Positions 8,498 through 16,320 are shown, counted from the stretch's first letter. The stretch: 22,212 nucleotides of DNA from Bacteroidetes bacterium 4572_112 (GCA_002254285.1 NIUZ01000044.1:1-22212); one strand, 5' to 3'. Program-made: numbers and translations. The notes: generated from the letters alone by a model not told the origin.

Positions 8498-8845
8498 TTA
8501 AAATCTCTTTTTCAAATCACCATTATAAGGAATATCCTTTGCATCAGTATTTGGATCATTTAGCCACTCAGGAACACCTCCTCCTGTTTCTATATCGCTA
8601 CGCAAGCCATCAAGCTCCTCCTCGCTATACGAATAAATCATATCTGCTGCAATTACACCTTTTATAAGTTGTATTTTCTTAAGTTGTTGAATTTCTTTTT
8701 CCGTATTTGCTTCTTCTATTGTAACTATAATTCGTCCGAGCTCATCATGATGATGATACTCACAATAATTATTTTCCTTAATTACGTTTATTATTTCCTC
8801 CACCTTTTCTGGCTTTGTTTGTACTAATATTCCTGATATATTCAT
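8498..8845 (-). CDS. napD: NapD, maturation chaperone of NapA
   Basis: NapD proteins bind the Tat signal peptide of NapA and hold back export until the Mo cofactor is inserted. The 115 residues begin MNISGILVQTKPE and carry GRIIVTIEE, then IKGVIAADMIYSYSEEE, the ferredoxin-like fold pattern of the family. E. coli NapD has 87 residues, so there is an extra C-terminal tail of about 30 (from about ETGGGVPEW) that is polar. There is no signal peptide, as expected for a cytoplasmic chaperone. It lies between the napL-like gene and the porin gene, with 77 nt upstream and no -7 box I could find, so it is probably on the operon transcript. Confidence 0.9.
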   Translation of the reverse strand: MNISGILVQTKPEKVEEIINVIKENNYCEYHHHDELGRIIVTIEEANTEKEIQQLKKIQLIKGVIAADMIYSYSEEELDGLRSDIETGGGVPEWLNDPNTDAKDIPYNGDLKKRF

Positions 8846-8922
8846 TTCTATATTCTATTAAAAAACTATTATTTAAATACCACCTTCAGCTATTATATAT
8901 ATTACAAAAAACTAGTATTCTA

Positions 8923-9867
8923 CTATTTTAAATTCCAAATTATAATATTATTATCTATTCCTGCACTAATAAGTTTATTGTCATCAACAAACATAATCTT
9001 ATTTACCATCGATGTATGACCTTTCAATTCACTAATAACTATTCTTTTTTCGATATCAAAAACCTCTAAGTTATTATTCTCTGTATTATACCAAACGATT
9101 ATTTTCGCCGATGGATTAATAGCAATTGTTGTGATAAATTTACCCGTATCGAAATGCGTATTTACATTGCTTTTATTATTGTAAATTGAAAGCCTACGAT
9201 CCTTTCCTCCACATACAATTATGTCATTTGAATAGTCGATACAAAGAACATTATCCACATTTTGTCCTTCAAAGTTCCCCGTTAATTCTCCTTCTTTAGT
9301 ATTTACTTGATGAACAATACCACTCTCATCGGTAGCGTAAATGATTGTTCCTTTTTCTGCAGCACACATGGCAGAGAATGCATAAGTACTTATTTGTTTG
9401 CGATAAATAATCTGCCTTGTATTGATGTCAAATTTAATAAGTTCGTTACTTAGTAATCCTAGTAGCAGCATATTATCATACGAAACAGCAACATCTACCA
9501 CAACAGACTTAATCTTATCCCCTTTTAAAAGCAATGTTTTTTCACTACCATTGATTGAATAGATATCATTAAACCCATTTTCGCCTCTAATAACAGCAAC
9601 AATTAAATCTCCAATTTTCGCTAATTTAAAAACTTCAGTATCAAATAAATCTCCAGCAAAATCAACAGTTTTATCAAACTGAACTTTACGAAACATTTTT
9701 TTTGAATTAAGATTATAATACTCAACACTACCTTTGGCGGTTGCTACGATAATAGTATTACCATCTAAAACAAAGTCACTTACAGGCGCAGAGGATTTGA
9801 TAACCTTCTGTGCATGCAGGCTATTTACCATCAATAGTATTATTACAAATAATGAAAACCTCATCAT
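8923..9867 (-). CDS. napL: NapL-like periplasmic WD40/beta-propeller protein
   Basis: This 314-residue protein has a signal peptide (1-20, ending LHAQ). Repeated four-strand blades follow, the clearest being the last (LKGHTSMVNKIMF, DDNKLISAGIDNNIIIWNLK), a WD-type blade with GH and a final W. Others include KGSVEYYNLNSK and GGKDRRLSIYNNK. It sits between napB and napD. In Campylobacterota the nap operon carries napL, a predicted propeller protein of unknown role, in that same place, which is why I use the symbol; I cannot show orthology without an alignment. No haem-binding CxxCH, metal or catalytic motif is visible. A scaffold or assembly role is a guess. Confidence 0.75.
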   Translation of the reverse strand: MMRFSLFVIILLMVNSLHAQKVIKSSAPVSDFVLDGNTIIVATAKGSVEYYNLNSKKMFRKVQFDKTVDFAGDLFDTEVFKLAKIGDLIVAVIRGENGFNDIYSINGSEKTLLLKGDKIKSVVVDVAVSYDNMLLLGLLSNELIKFDINTRQIIYRKQISTYAFSAMCAAEKGTIIYATDESGIVHQVNTKEGELTGNFEGQNVDNVLCIDYSNDIIVCGGKDRRLSIYNNKSNVNTHFDTGKFITTIAINPSAKIIVWYNTENNNLEVFDIEKRIVISELKGHTSMVNKIMFVDDNKLISAGIDNNIIIWNLK

Positions 9868-9897
9868 TAACTTATATTAGTATAAATATAGTATGCC

Positions 9898-10494
9898 TTA
9901 TTTTACACCTTCAGCAATATTATCACTTAGGTTGGACTTAGAGTTCAAGTCTGATTTACGATAAACGGCTTTAAAAGTATTCTCTATAGCCAAATCAACA
10001 TTTGCTTGAGTTACATGGCACTGAGTACAATTGAATCTTGCCATATTTAATTTCCCATCCAAATCCTTTTGAGTAACCACCTTGGTCTTTGCTATATCGA
10101 TAGTACCATCATTAAGGTGCACATCAGGACGGTAATTTGTAAAATGCGAAGCAGGAATTGCTGTAGACTTCATTGTAACAGCTACATCTGGCATATGACA
10201 AGTCAAACATGCATTATTATTCATCTTTATTGGCACAAGACCTTCTGTTGAATGAGGAATCATTGGTGGAGCATTTTCAAAAGCCCTATCTACTCTCTGA
10301 GAAGTACCTGGAGCACTTTCCGAATAAGTAGGCATACCGGCTAAATCATCAGCATTTTTTTGAACATCAGAGTCAATAAGCCCCAATTTAGTTTCATTAT
10401 TAGTGTTCTTTTGTTCTGCAGAATTATCTTCTGAAGAGCACGACCAAAACCCTATAAGTGAAATAAGGGCTACTGAAATTAATAATTTATTCAT
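9898..10494 (-). CDS. napB: NapB, dihaem cytochrome c subunit, predicted lipoprotein
   Basis: NapB passes electrons from the quinol-oxidising proteins to NapA. The 198-residue protein has two CxxCH haem sites (Cys96-Cys99-His100 and Cys156-Cys159-His160). His81 (PPMIPHS) and His117 (IPASHF) sit where NapB keeps its second axial ligands, so both haems are probably bis-His. Unusually, the signal sequence ends in a lipobox, GFWSC with Cys19, so the protein should be lipid-anchored, not soluble as in the classical enzyme. A linker of about 60 polar residues follows, starting SSEDNS. It lies 39 nt after napH and 30 nt before the napL-like gene. Confidence 0.93.
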   Translation of the reverse strand: MNKLLISVALISLIGFWSCSSEDNSAEQKNTNNETKLGLIDSDVQKNADDLAGMPTYSESAPGTSQRVDRAFENAPPMIPHSTEGLVPIKMNNNACLTCHMPDVAVTMKSTAIPASHFTNYRPDVHLNDGTIDIAKTKVVTQKDLDGKLNMARFNCTQCHVTQANVDLAIENTFKAVYRKSDLNSKSNLSDNIAEGVK

Positions 10495-10533
10495 AATTTA
10501 TAAATTTATTTATTCTGTAATTATAATATCTAT

Positions 10534-11220
10534 TTAACTAAGCACCTGCACTTCTGGGCAAACAACCTTACATTTCATACAATTTGTACAATTGTCGTGA
10601 TTATGAAATACCTTTAATATTCCCCACTTGCCAACCACTGAATAAAACGCTCCCACTGGGCAAATATGTCCACAGAAACCATGTTTAAGAATAAGCAAGT
10701 CAAATAAGAAAATAAAAAGTACAACAAACAATCCCGATAAAGAGCCAAATATTATAGCTCTATGCATCATGCTTATTGGATTAATAACATCAAAAGCTGC
10801 AAATCCAAATATTGCAGAAAGCAATAATCCCAAGACAAAAACATAGTAGCGTATATTACGGCTAACATTTTTTGAGCTTATCAATGGTTTTATTTTAAGC
10901 TTCCTTCTCATCCACGATGCAGAGTCTGTAATAAAATTTATGGGACAAACCCACGAACAAAACATTCTACCACGTAACACAAAATAGAAAGCCATAACAA
11001 TAAGTGAACCTATCAATACAGAAGCTGCTGGTACAAATCCACTAGCAATAATCTGCATTACTGAATAAGGATCGCTTAGATGAAAAGTTCCTAGTACCTC
11101 AGCTGTACTGAGATTACCATTCAAAATATTCCACCCAAAACTAGCGCTAGCAACAAATAATAACATTATTATAAGTTGTACCATTCGGCGCATTATCAGT
11201 ATTTTATGATTCTTAATCAT
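10534..11220 (-). CDS. napH: NapH, membrane Fe-S quinol dehydrogenase subunit, short C-terminus
   Basis: NapH anchors NapG and is thought to take electrons from menaquinol. Four membrane helices fall at about 12-30, 58-81, 124-142 and 158-178. The twin motifs CSWVCP (Cys88, Cys92) and CGHICP (Cys183, Cys187) follow helices 2 and 4, as in the family. One [4Fe-4S] site remains at the end (Cys211, 214, 217, 221), then PEVQVLS and the stop. Enteric NapH (about 287 residues) continues into a second ferredoxin site, which is absent here. The gene overlaps the end of napG by 8 nt (translational coupling). A downstream start at MRRMVQ is also possible. Confidence 0.92.
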   Translation of the reverse strand: MIKNHKILIMRRMVQLIIMLLFVASASFGWNILNGNLSTAEVLGTFHLSDPYSVMQIIASGFVPAASVLIGSLIVMAFYFVLRGRMFCSWVCPINFITDSASWMRRKLKIKPLISSKNVSRNIRYYVFVLGLLLSAIFGFAAFDVINPISMMHRAIIFGSLSGLFVVLFIFLFDLLILKHGFCGHICPVGAFYSVVGKWGILKVFHNHDNCTNCMKCKVVCPEVQVLS

Positions 11221-12019
11221 CGGTAAACAAATCGTCGTTATTATTTAAATAGTCAATTGCATCAGAGTTATCTTGAGAGTATTTATCTACTTTCTTAAGA
11301 TCATTAAGACGCTTCTCATCATCAGCATCCCAACCTTTAATATAATGACTACCTTCTTTCCCCATTACCATTGTACGCGGAAAAACCTTTATTGCAGGTA
11401 ATTCTGTAATACAAGCATGTTCGCATAAACCACATCCAGTACAAGCATCTGCCGAAACTTCAGGAATCAAATAAGCATGTTTCCCTGTACGTTCATTACG
11501 TTCAGTTTTAATACTTATTGCATCCTCCATAAGTGGACAAGCTCTATAGCAAGCATCACATTGTATTCCCCAAAAAGCAACACAAGTTTCCTTATTTATT
11601 ACAGCCAAACCCATTTGCGCTTTATTGATATCCATTTCTTGAGAATCGTTTTCTCGTAAAAGTGAAATATCTAAAGCACCTGTTGGACAAGGTGGTACGC
11701 ATGGCACATCAGTGCACATATAACAAGGCACTTCGCGCGCCTTGAAATATGGAGTACCTGTAACTGTTGACGACTCCAAGGTTGCAAGATCCAAAGTATC
11801 ATAAGGACATGCGTTTACACATAACCCACATTTGATACAGGCTTTCACGAAATCTTTCTCAAGAATTGCTCCTGGAGGACGAAGAACGTAATCTACCGAT
11901 TTCGATTCTTTAATCATACCTCCCCATGCAAGACCTCCTAAGGAAAAATATCCTATGCCTTTAACCACATTTTTTACTGCTTCTCTTCGCGTTGCCATTG
12001 CGTCGTCATCCTTTATCAT
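11213..12019 (-). CDS. napG: NapG, periplasmic four-cluster ferredoxin
   Basis: NapG relays electrons between NapH and NapB. Four cysteine sets can be seen in 268 residues: 61/64/67/71, 99/102/107/111, 146/154/157/161 and 193/196/199/203, each a predicted [4Fe-4S] site. The N-terminus (ATRREAVKNVVKG followed by a Gly-rich hydrophobic stretch) is a twin-arginine signal, although the usual Phe after RR-x is Val. Two starts are possible: ATG at 12019, only 3 nt after the napA stop, or ATG at 11998, which gives a more typical short n-region (MATRRE). Confidence 0.94.
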   Translation of the reverse strand: MIKDDDAMATRREAVKNVVKGIGYFSLGGLAWGGMIKESKSVDYVLRPPGAILEKDFVKACIKCGLCVNACPYDTLDLATLESSTVTGTPYFKAREVPCYMCTDVPCVPPCPTGALDISLLRENDSQEMDINKAQMGLAVINKETCVAFWGIQCDACYRACPLMEDAISIKTERNERTGKHAYLIPEVSADACTGCGLCEHACITELPAIKVFPRTMVMGKEGSHYIKGWDADDEKRLNDLKKVDKYSQDNSDAIDYLNNNDDLFTDD

Positions 12020-12022
12020 TAA

Positions 12023-14812
12023 TTATACTTTATATACTTTAACAGCACATTTTTTAAAGTCTGTTTGTTTAGAAATAGGGCAAGTTGCATCTAATGCTAC
12101 CTTATTAATAAACACCTTTTCGTCAAACCAAGGCACATAAACCAAGCCCTGTGGAGGACGATTTCTACCTCTTGTATCAACGTGCGCTCTAACTCTTCCA
12201 CGGCGAGATTCTACCCAAACCTTTTCGCCTTGTAGTATTCCTTTTGCCTTAGCATCAGCTGGATGCATATAGCATAAAGCCTCAGGAACTGCACGGAATA
12301 ATTCAGGAACTCGCATAGTCATTGTTCCACTATGCCAATGTTCTAAAACTCTACCTGTTGAAAGCCAGAAAGGATAATCCTTTGTTGGCACCTCAGGAGG
12401 CTCCATATATGGTCTGAAGAATATCTTCGCTTTATTTGTTAAACCTTGTTTTGGCTTACTCATATCTGGTCCTTGCAAATCACCTACTGGCAATTTTTTA
12501 AGCGCTTTACCATAGAAAGCAAAATCTCCAATGCCTTCTTTTCTTGCATACGGATCATATTTAGAGTTAAATCTCCAATTAGTTTCTTTTCCATTTACAA
12601 CTGGCCATTTCAATCCACGAACTTTATGGTAGGTATCAAAGTCGGCATAATCATGTGCATGACCTTCTCCAAACTTTCTATATTCTTCCCATAGATATTT
12701 CTGAATAAAGAATCCATATCCTTTCCATGGTTTTCCATCTTCTCCAACTACATTACGCTTATCGCCATGCACTTCAGTATTTAATGTATCAGCACCTATT
12801 GGGTCGTTAGCATCAAATGATTTTGCATAATCATTAGCAAAAAGCACATCATATAAAGTACTATTTGGGTTATAACCCAACTTACTTATTTCTGGTAGCA
12901 CATCTGGTAGTGGCTTATCCATTCCTGGAATATTTTGCTCACCCCAAACTTCTCTTAATTTAAATCTTTTAGATAATTCTACTATCTGCCAAACATCAGG
13001 CATTGAATCTCCTACTGGAGTAACCTGTTGTTTCCAATGCTGAGTTCTACGCTCGGCATTACCATAGGCACCCCACTTTTCGTAAATCATTGACGAAGGT
13101 AATACAAGGTCAGCAACCTTGGCAGAAATACCAGGGTAACCATCACTAACAACTATAAAGTTATCTGCCTTTCGTGCTGACTTAATCCAGTGATTAGCAT
13201 TAGCTGTATTTTGATAAGGGTTATTAACTTGAACCCAAATAAATTTAATCTTTCCATCCTCAACATCACGATGAATTTTCATTACGTGAGAACCTACTTT
13301 AGGATTAAGTGTGCCATCAGGCAACTTCCATATTTTTTCGGCAATAGCTCTATGCTTAGGATTCTTAACAACCATATCAGCTGGCAATCTATGCGAGAAA
13401 GTACCAACCTCACGAGCGGTACCACAAGCCGAAGGTTGACCTGTTAAACTAAATGCTCCACTTCCTGGTTTTGCTTGTTTTCCTAATAAGAAATGAACCA
13501 TATAAGCTTGCTCATTTACCCATGTACCTCTAGTATGCTGATTCATTCCCATTGTCCAGAAAGAAACTACTTTTCTATCTTTTTCAATATATAAATCAGC
13601 CATCATTTTAAGCTTAGCCTTAAAGCTCTCTATACTTTCACTAGGATCTCCTTTTGAAACTCCTGCAACATAATCAAGAGTATATGGGTCTAATGCTTTT
13701 TTAAATTCTTCAAAAGAAATTATCCAGTGAGCACCAGCTGCTTTAGAGTGCTTCATCTCCATTGAGTCACCTTCTTTATATCCAAGGTACTTTAAAGATA
13801 CAGCTTCATCTTTCGATATTTTCTTTGAAACTTGGTGCTTTACAGTTTCTCTTTCAAGGTCAGTAAAGTTTTTATGATCTGGCTTTCTCATACCATAACC
13901 AATATCTGCATGACCAGTTGCAAATACCATATATTTGTCTACAAATGCTTGATCAATAGCCTCAGGGTGATTATATACAATTTCTCTAGCAATATAATTC
14001 CACAATGCTAAATCAGTATTTGGTTTAAATACTATTTCAGTATCTGCTAAATCAGAAGTTCTATTTGTAAAAGTTGTAAGGTTTATAACCTTTACTTTAT
14101 CAGGATTCGTTAATTTTCTATCAGTAACTCTCGACCAAAGAATCGGGTGCATTTCAGACATATTTGCTCCCCAAGTAATAACGGTATCAGTTAATTCGAT
14201 ATCATCATAACTACCTGAAGGCTCATCAATACCAAATGTTTGAATAAAACCTGCAACAGCTGAAGCCATACAATGCCTTGCATTAGGGTCAATATTATTG
14301 GATCTAAAACCTGCCTTAATCAGCTTTACTGCAGCATAACCTTCTTGAACAGTATACTGTCCAGAACCAAATACTCCAATACCAGTAGGACCTAGTTCTT
14401 TTAATGATTTCTTAATTTGAACTTCCATTTCATCGAAAGCCCTTTTCCAACTTATAGGCTTAAAGTTACCGGTTTTACTAAAGTTACCTTCGCCATCAAC
14501 ACGCATAAGTGGAGTCTGCAATCTATCAGCACCATACATTATTTTCGCATTAAAATAACCTTTAATGCAATTAAGTCCTCTATTAACAGGAGCCGCTGGA
14601 TCACCTTTTACAGCAACAATCTTATCGTCTTTTGTTGCAATCATAATTCCGCAACCAGTACCACAGAATCGACAAACAGCTTTATCCCACTTCCATTCTC
14701 CTTCCACTTTCGTTGCTGCAGCTAGCGATTTTTTGGGAATACTAATCCCTATTGCCGCTGCCACACTTGCTATAGCAGAGCTTTTTATAAAATCTCGTCG
14801 TTTAATATCCAT
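12023..14812 (-). CDS. napA: NapA, catalytic subunit of periplasmic nitrate reductase
   Basis: NapA reduces nitrate to nitrite in the periplasm with a Mo-bis-MGD centre and one [4Fe-4S] cluster. The 929-residue protein starts with a Tat signal (IKRRDFIKSSAIA, cleavage near residue 33). The cluster ligands are Cys47, Cys50, Cys54 and Cys82. The Mo ligand is Cys180 in ARHCMASAVAG, which separates Nap from Nar-type enzymes (Asp). Further family blocks include MNQHTRGTWVNEQ, SGAFSLTGQPSACGTAREVG and EHWHSGTMTMRVPEL. It is about 100 residues longer than E. coli NapA (828) and close to the roughly 925 residues of Campylobacterota enzymes. First gene of the operon, with a probable CRP/FNR-type site and a -7 box upstream. 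Confidence 0.97.
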   Translation of the reverse strand: MDIKRRDFIKSSAIASVAAAIGISIPKKSLAAATKVEGEWKWDKAVCRFCGTGCGIMIATKDDKIVAVKGDPAAPVNRGLNCIKGYFNAKIMYGADRLQTPLMRVDGEGNFSKTGNFKPISWKRAFDEMEVQIKKSLKELGPTGIGVFGSGQYTVQEGYAAVKLIKAGFRSNNIDPNARHCMASAVAGFIQTFGIDEPSGSYDDIELTDTVITWGANMSEMHPILWSRVTDRKLTNPDKVKVINLTTFTNRTSDLADTEIVFKPNTDLALWNYIAREIVYNHPEAIDQAFVDKYMVFATGHADIGYGMRKPDHKNFTDLERETVKHQVSKKISKDEAVSLKYLGYKEGDSMEMKHSKAAGAHWIISFEEFKKALDPYTLDYVAGVSKGDPSESIESFKAKLKMMADLYIEKDRKVVSFWTMGMNQHTRGTWVNEQAYMVHFLLGKQAKPGSGAFSLTGQPSACGTAREVGTFSHRLPADMVVKNPKHRAIAEKIWKLPDGTLNPKVGSHVMKIHRDVEDGKIKFIWVQVNNPYQNTANANHWIKSARKADNFIVVSDGYPGISAKVADLVLPSSMIYEKWGAYGNAERRTQHWKQQVTPVGDSMPDVWQIVELSKRFKLREVWGEQNIPGMDKPLPDVLPEISKLGYNPNSTLYDVLFANDYAKSFDANDPIGADTLNTEVHGDKRNVVGEDGKPWKGYGFFIQKYLWEEYRKFGEGHAHDYADFDTYHKVRGLKWPVVNGKETNWRFNSKYDPYARKEGIGDFAFYGKALKKLPVGDLQGPDMSKPKQGLTNKAKIFFRPYMEPPEVPTKDYPFWLSTGRVLEHWHSGTMTMRVPELFRAVPEALCYMHPADAKAKGILQGEKVWVESRRGRVRAHVDTRGRNRPPQGLVYVPWFDEKVFINKVALDATCPISKQTDFKKCAVKVYKV

Positions 14813-14841
14813 ATTATCTTTGATTTGAGTATTTGAATACC

Positions 14842-14849
14842 CAAAGGTA
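14842..14849 (-). promoter_or_regulatory. Predicted -7 box of the nap operon
   Basis: TACCTTTG on the minus strand is an exact TAnnTTTG match. The RNA start would be near 14837, giving a leader of about 25 nt before the napA ATG. No -33 TTTG lies upstream; its place is taken by the dyad at 14872-14885. Confidence 0.6.
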
Positions 14850-14871
14850 GAAATAGATTTGAATTAACACT

Positions 14872-14885
14872 GTAACATATGTTAC
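14872..14885. promoter_or_regulatory. Perfect dyad, likely CRP/FNR-family operator of napA
   Basis: GTAACATATGTTAC is a 14-bp perfect palindrome with TAAC/GTTA arms of the kind bound by CRP/FNR-family dimers. Its centre is 41-42 bases from the predicted napA RNA start, the class II activator position. Which regulator binds (oxygen, NO, nitrite) is not visible. Confidence 0.6.
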
Positions 14886-14925
14886 TGTTTTTCGAATAAC
14901 TAAACAATTAATTTTAGAATAATCG

Positions 14926-14938
14926 TTACATATTGTTA
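14926..14938. promoter_or_regulatory. Imperfect second dyad in the nap/cytochrome intergenic region
   Basis: TTACATATTGTTA is a one-mismatch inverted repeat (TTACA and TGTTA) that resembles the stronger dyad 40 bases to the left. It lies about 76 bases before the predicted start of the cytochrome gene. It may be a weaker site of the same regulator or chance in AT-rich DNA. Confidence 0.3.
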
Positions 14939-14969
14939 TTTCGTTTTTCATTTCATTTCTAATATATTT

Positions 14970-15003
14970 ATTGTAAAAAATTAAAATCAAATAACTATCT
15001 TTG
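14970..15003 (+). promoter_or_regulatory. Predicted promoter of the cytochrome c gene
   Basis: ATTG (14970-14973) and TATCTTTG (14996-15003) are 22 nt apart, fitting the -33 and -7 elements of Bacteroidota. The RNA start would be near 15008, about 32 nt before the ATG. Confidence 0.6.
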
Positions 15004-15039
15004 TAGTATAATTTAATTAATAACAAAAACACAAATCAT

Positions 15040-15471
15040 ATGAAAAGAATTGGACTATTATCAGCTATCGCAATTTCGGCTACTGTACTTTTAGTTAGCT
15101 GTGGTGGTGCTGATGCACCTAAAACAACTGAAGAAGTTGCTCCTGTAGTTACTGAAGAAGTTGCTCCTGTGGTAGAAGAGGTTGTAGCAGTAGCTACTGC
15201 TGACCTTACTAATGGTGAAGAAATATATAAGAAATCTTGTTTTGCTTGTCACGACACTGGTGCTGGTGGAGCTGCTAAACTTGACGACAAAGCTCGTTGG
15301 GATGCAACAGCTGCTAAAGGTTTAGAGACTGTAGACAATAATGCTATTGTTGGTTATACAGGTGATAATGGAGTTATGTTAGCTAAAGGTGGAAACGCTG
15401 CACTTACTGATGACGAAGTTAAAAATGCTGTTGCTTATATGCTTGACAAAGCAGGAGTAGTTGCTGAATAA
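15040..15471 (+). CDS. Monohaem cytochrome c lipoprotein, divergent from nap
   Basis: A 143-residue lipid-anchored electron carrier. The lipobox is LVSC (Cys21). An acidic, Val/Pro-rich linker with the tandem unit TEEVAPVV (residues about 30-50) lifts a class I cytochrome domain off the membrane. The haem site is Cys67-Phe-Ala-Cys70-His71, and Met113 in NGVMLAKGG is the probable sixth ligand, with a final helix (EVKNAVAYMLDKAG). The layout is that of small cytochrome c5/c553-type carriers. It diverges from napA and may share its regulation. It could donate electrons to a terminal reductase or oxidase; a direct link to NapB is only inferred. An intrinsic terminator follows at once. Confidence 0.92.
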   Translation: MKRIGLLSAIAISATVLLVSCGGADAPKTTEEVAPVVTEEVAPVVEEVVAVATADLTNGEEIYKKSCFACHDTGAGGAAKLDDKARWDATAAKGLETVDNNAIVGYTGDNGVMLAKGGNAALTDDEVKNAVAYMLDKAGVVAE

Positions 15472-15490
15472 TAAATAAATTGAAATATAG

Positions 15491-15524
15491 ATGCTGCTTT
15501 ATTAATTAAAGCAGCATTTTTTTT
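15491..15524 (+). terminator. Intrinsic terminator of the cytochrome c gene
   Basis: The 11-bp stem atgctgcttta / taaagcagcat has a 5-nt loop and is followed by seven T (15518-15524), 20 nt after the stop codon. Confidence 0.93.
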
Positions 15525-15533
15525 GAACTAATA

Positions 15534-16241
15534 TTAAGCGATAATAATTGAATCATCCTTAACCCAATCTTCACCTTTAAAAGCTTGAAATAACCTTACT
15601 ACAGTAATTGTGTCTTTTTCACAATATATTCTAATACGTTCTAGATCTTTCTCCTCCCAATAAACTCGCCAAACATCAGCTCCAGAAATATCATCCTTAG
15701 GAGTAGGAATATCAAAGATAGCTGACAATAAATCCAATGAAGTATAATGTTTATAATCTCCAAATTTCCATAAATTCATAGTATCAAGATGATTAACTTC
15801 CCAAGGTTTTAATCCTGCTGTATCTAATATTTTCGGAACCTCAATTCTATTTATTAGCATACGTCTTGCAATGTAGGGAAAGTCAAACTCTTTAGCATTA
15901 TGCCCACAAAGTAAATGGTTCGATTTAGAAAAATATGTATCCAAAAGCTCTTTAAATTCAATTAAGAGATCTTTTTCATTATCACTATAAAAAGACTTAA
16001 CACGAAGTTCTTCACTATTAAAGTAGGCTACAGAAATACAAATTATTTTACCAAACTCTGAATATATACCAGCTCTAGGATAAAAGCTACTCGGCGTATC
16101 TGTATCATTTCTTATTAATTGATTAGCTTTTTTATCCCAAAGTAATTTTATTCTATCACTTAGTTTATCGTAAGTAGTTGCTTGGGGTACAGTTTCAATA
16201 TCCAAAAAAAGAATATCTTCTATATTTATTGATTTTAACAT
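15534..16241 (-). CDS. DEDDy-type 3'-5' exonuclease, PolB-exonuclease-like
   Basis: This 235-residue cytoplasmic protein has the three exonuclease motifs: Asp14 and Glu16 in LFLDIETVPQ, His114-Asn115 with Asp120 in GHNAKEFDFPYIARRM, and Tyr206-x3-Asp210 in YCEKDT. The Tyr makes it a DEDDy enzyme like the proofreading domain of family B polymerases, but there is no polymerase domain. It probably trims 3' ends of DNA, or perhaps RNA; the substrate is not evident. There is no signal peptide. Stand-alone proteins of this kind are, from memory, common in Bacteroidota. The gene ends only 9 nt beyond the cytochrome terminator and is convergent to that gene. Confidence 0.88.
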   Translation of the reverse strand: MLKSINIEDILFLDIETVPQATTYDKLSDRIKLLWDKKANQLIRNDTDTPSSFYPRAGIYSEFGKIICISVAYFNSEELRVKSFYSDNEKDLLIEFKELLDTYFSKSNHLLCGHNAKEFDFPYIARRMLINRIEVPKILDTAGLKPWEVNHLDTMNLWKFGDYKHYTSLDLLSAIFDIPTPKDDISGADVWRVYWEEKDLERIRIYCEKDTITVVRLFQAFKGEDWVKDDSIIIA

Positions 16242-16262
16242 AATCGTTTATTTTATTCTTTG

Positions 16263-16270
16263 TAAAGATA
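16263..16270 (-). promoter_or_regulatory. Possible -7 box of the exonuclease gene
   Basis: TATCTTTA on the minus strand is one base off TAnnTTTG, 21 nt before the ATG. A TTTG at 16286-16289 is closer than usual for a -33 element. Confidence 0.35.
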
Positions 16271-16286
16271 CAAAAAAATAAAGAGC

Positions 16287-16320
16287 AAAAAAAAAGGCCT
16301 CTATCTTTCGATAGAGGCCT
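16287..16320 (-). terminator. Intrinsic terminator of the OmpA/TPR lipoprotein gene
   Basis: The perfect 11-bp stem aggcctctatc / gatagaggcct closes a GAAA tetraloop when read on the minus strand and is followed there by eight T (16287-16294). It lies 18 nt past the stop at 16339. Confidence 0.93.

Noticed and set aside
10495..10533. Frameshift as the cause of the short NapH
   Set aside because: The 39 nt after the stop are AT-rich, code for no cysteine set in any frame and lead directly into napB, so no lost C-terminal domain is found there.
12446..12694. Plus-strand ORF of 82 codons inside napA
   Set aside because: It is an antisense frame of a strongly conserved gene with no independent evidence of coding.
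14417..14828. Two overlapping plus-strand ORFs of 102 and 87 codons opposite the start of napA
   Set aside because: They are antisense to the conserved Tat and Fe-S regions of napA, have no promoter or signal and show no recognisable motif.
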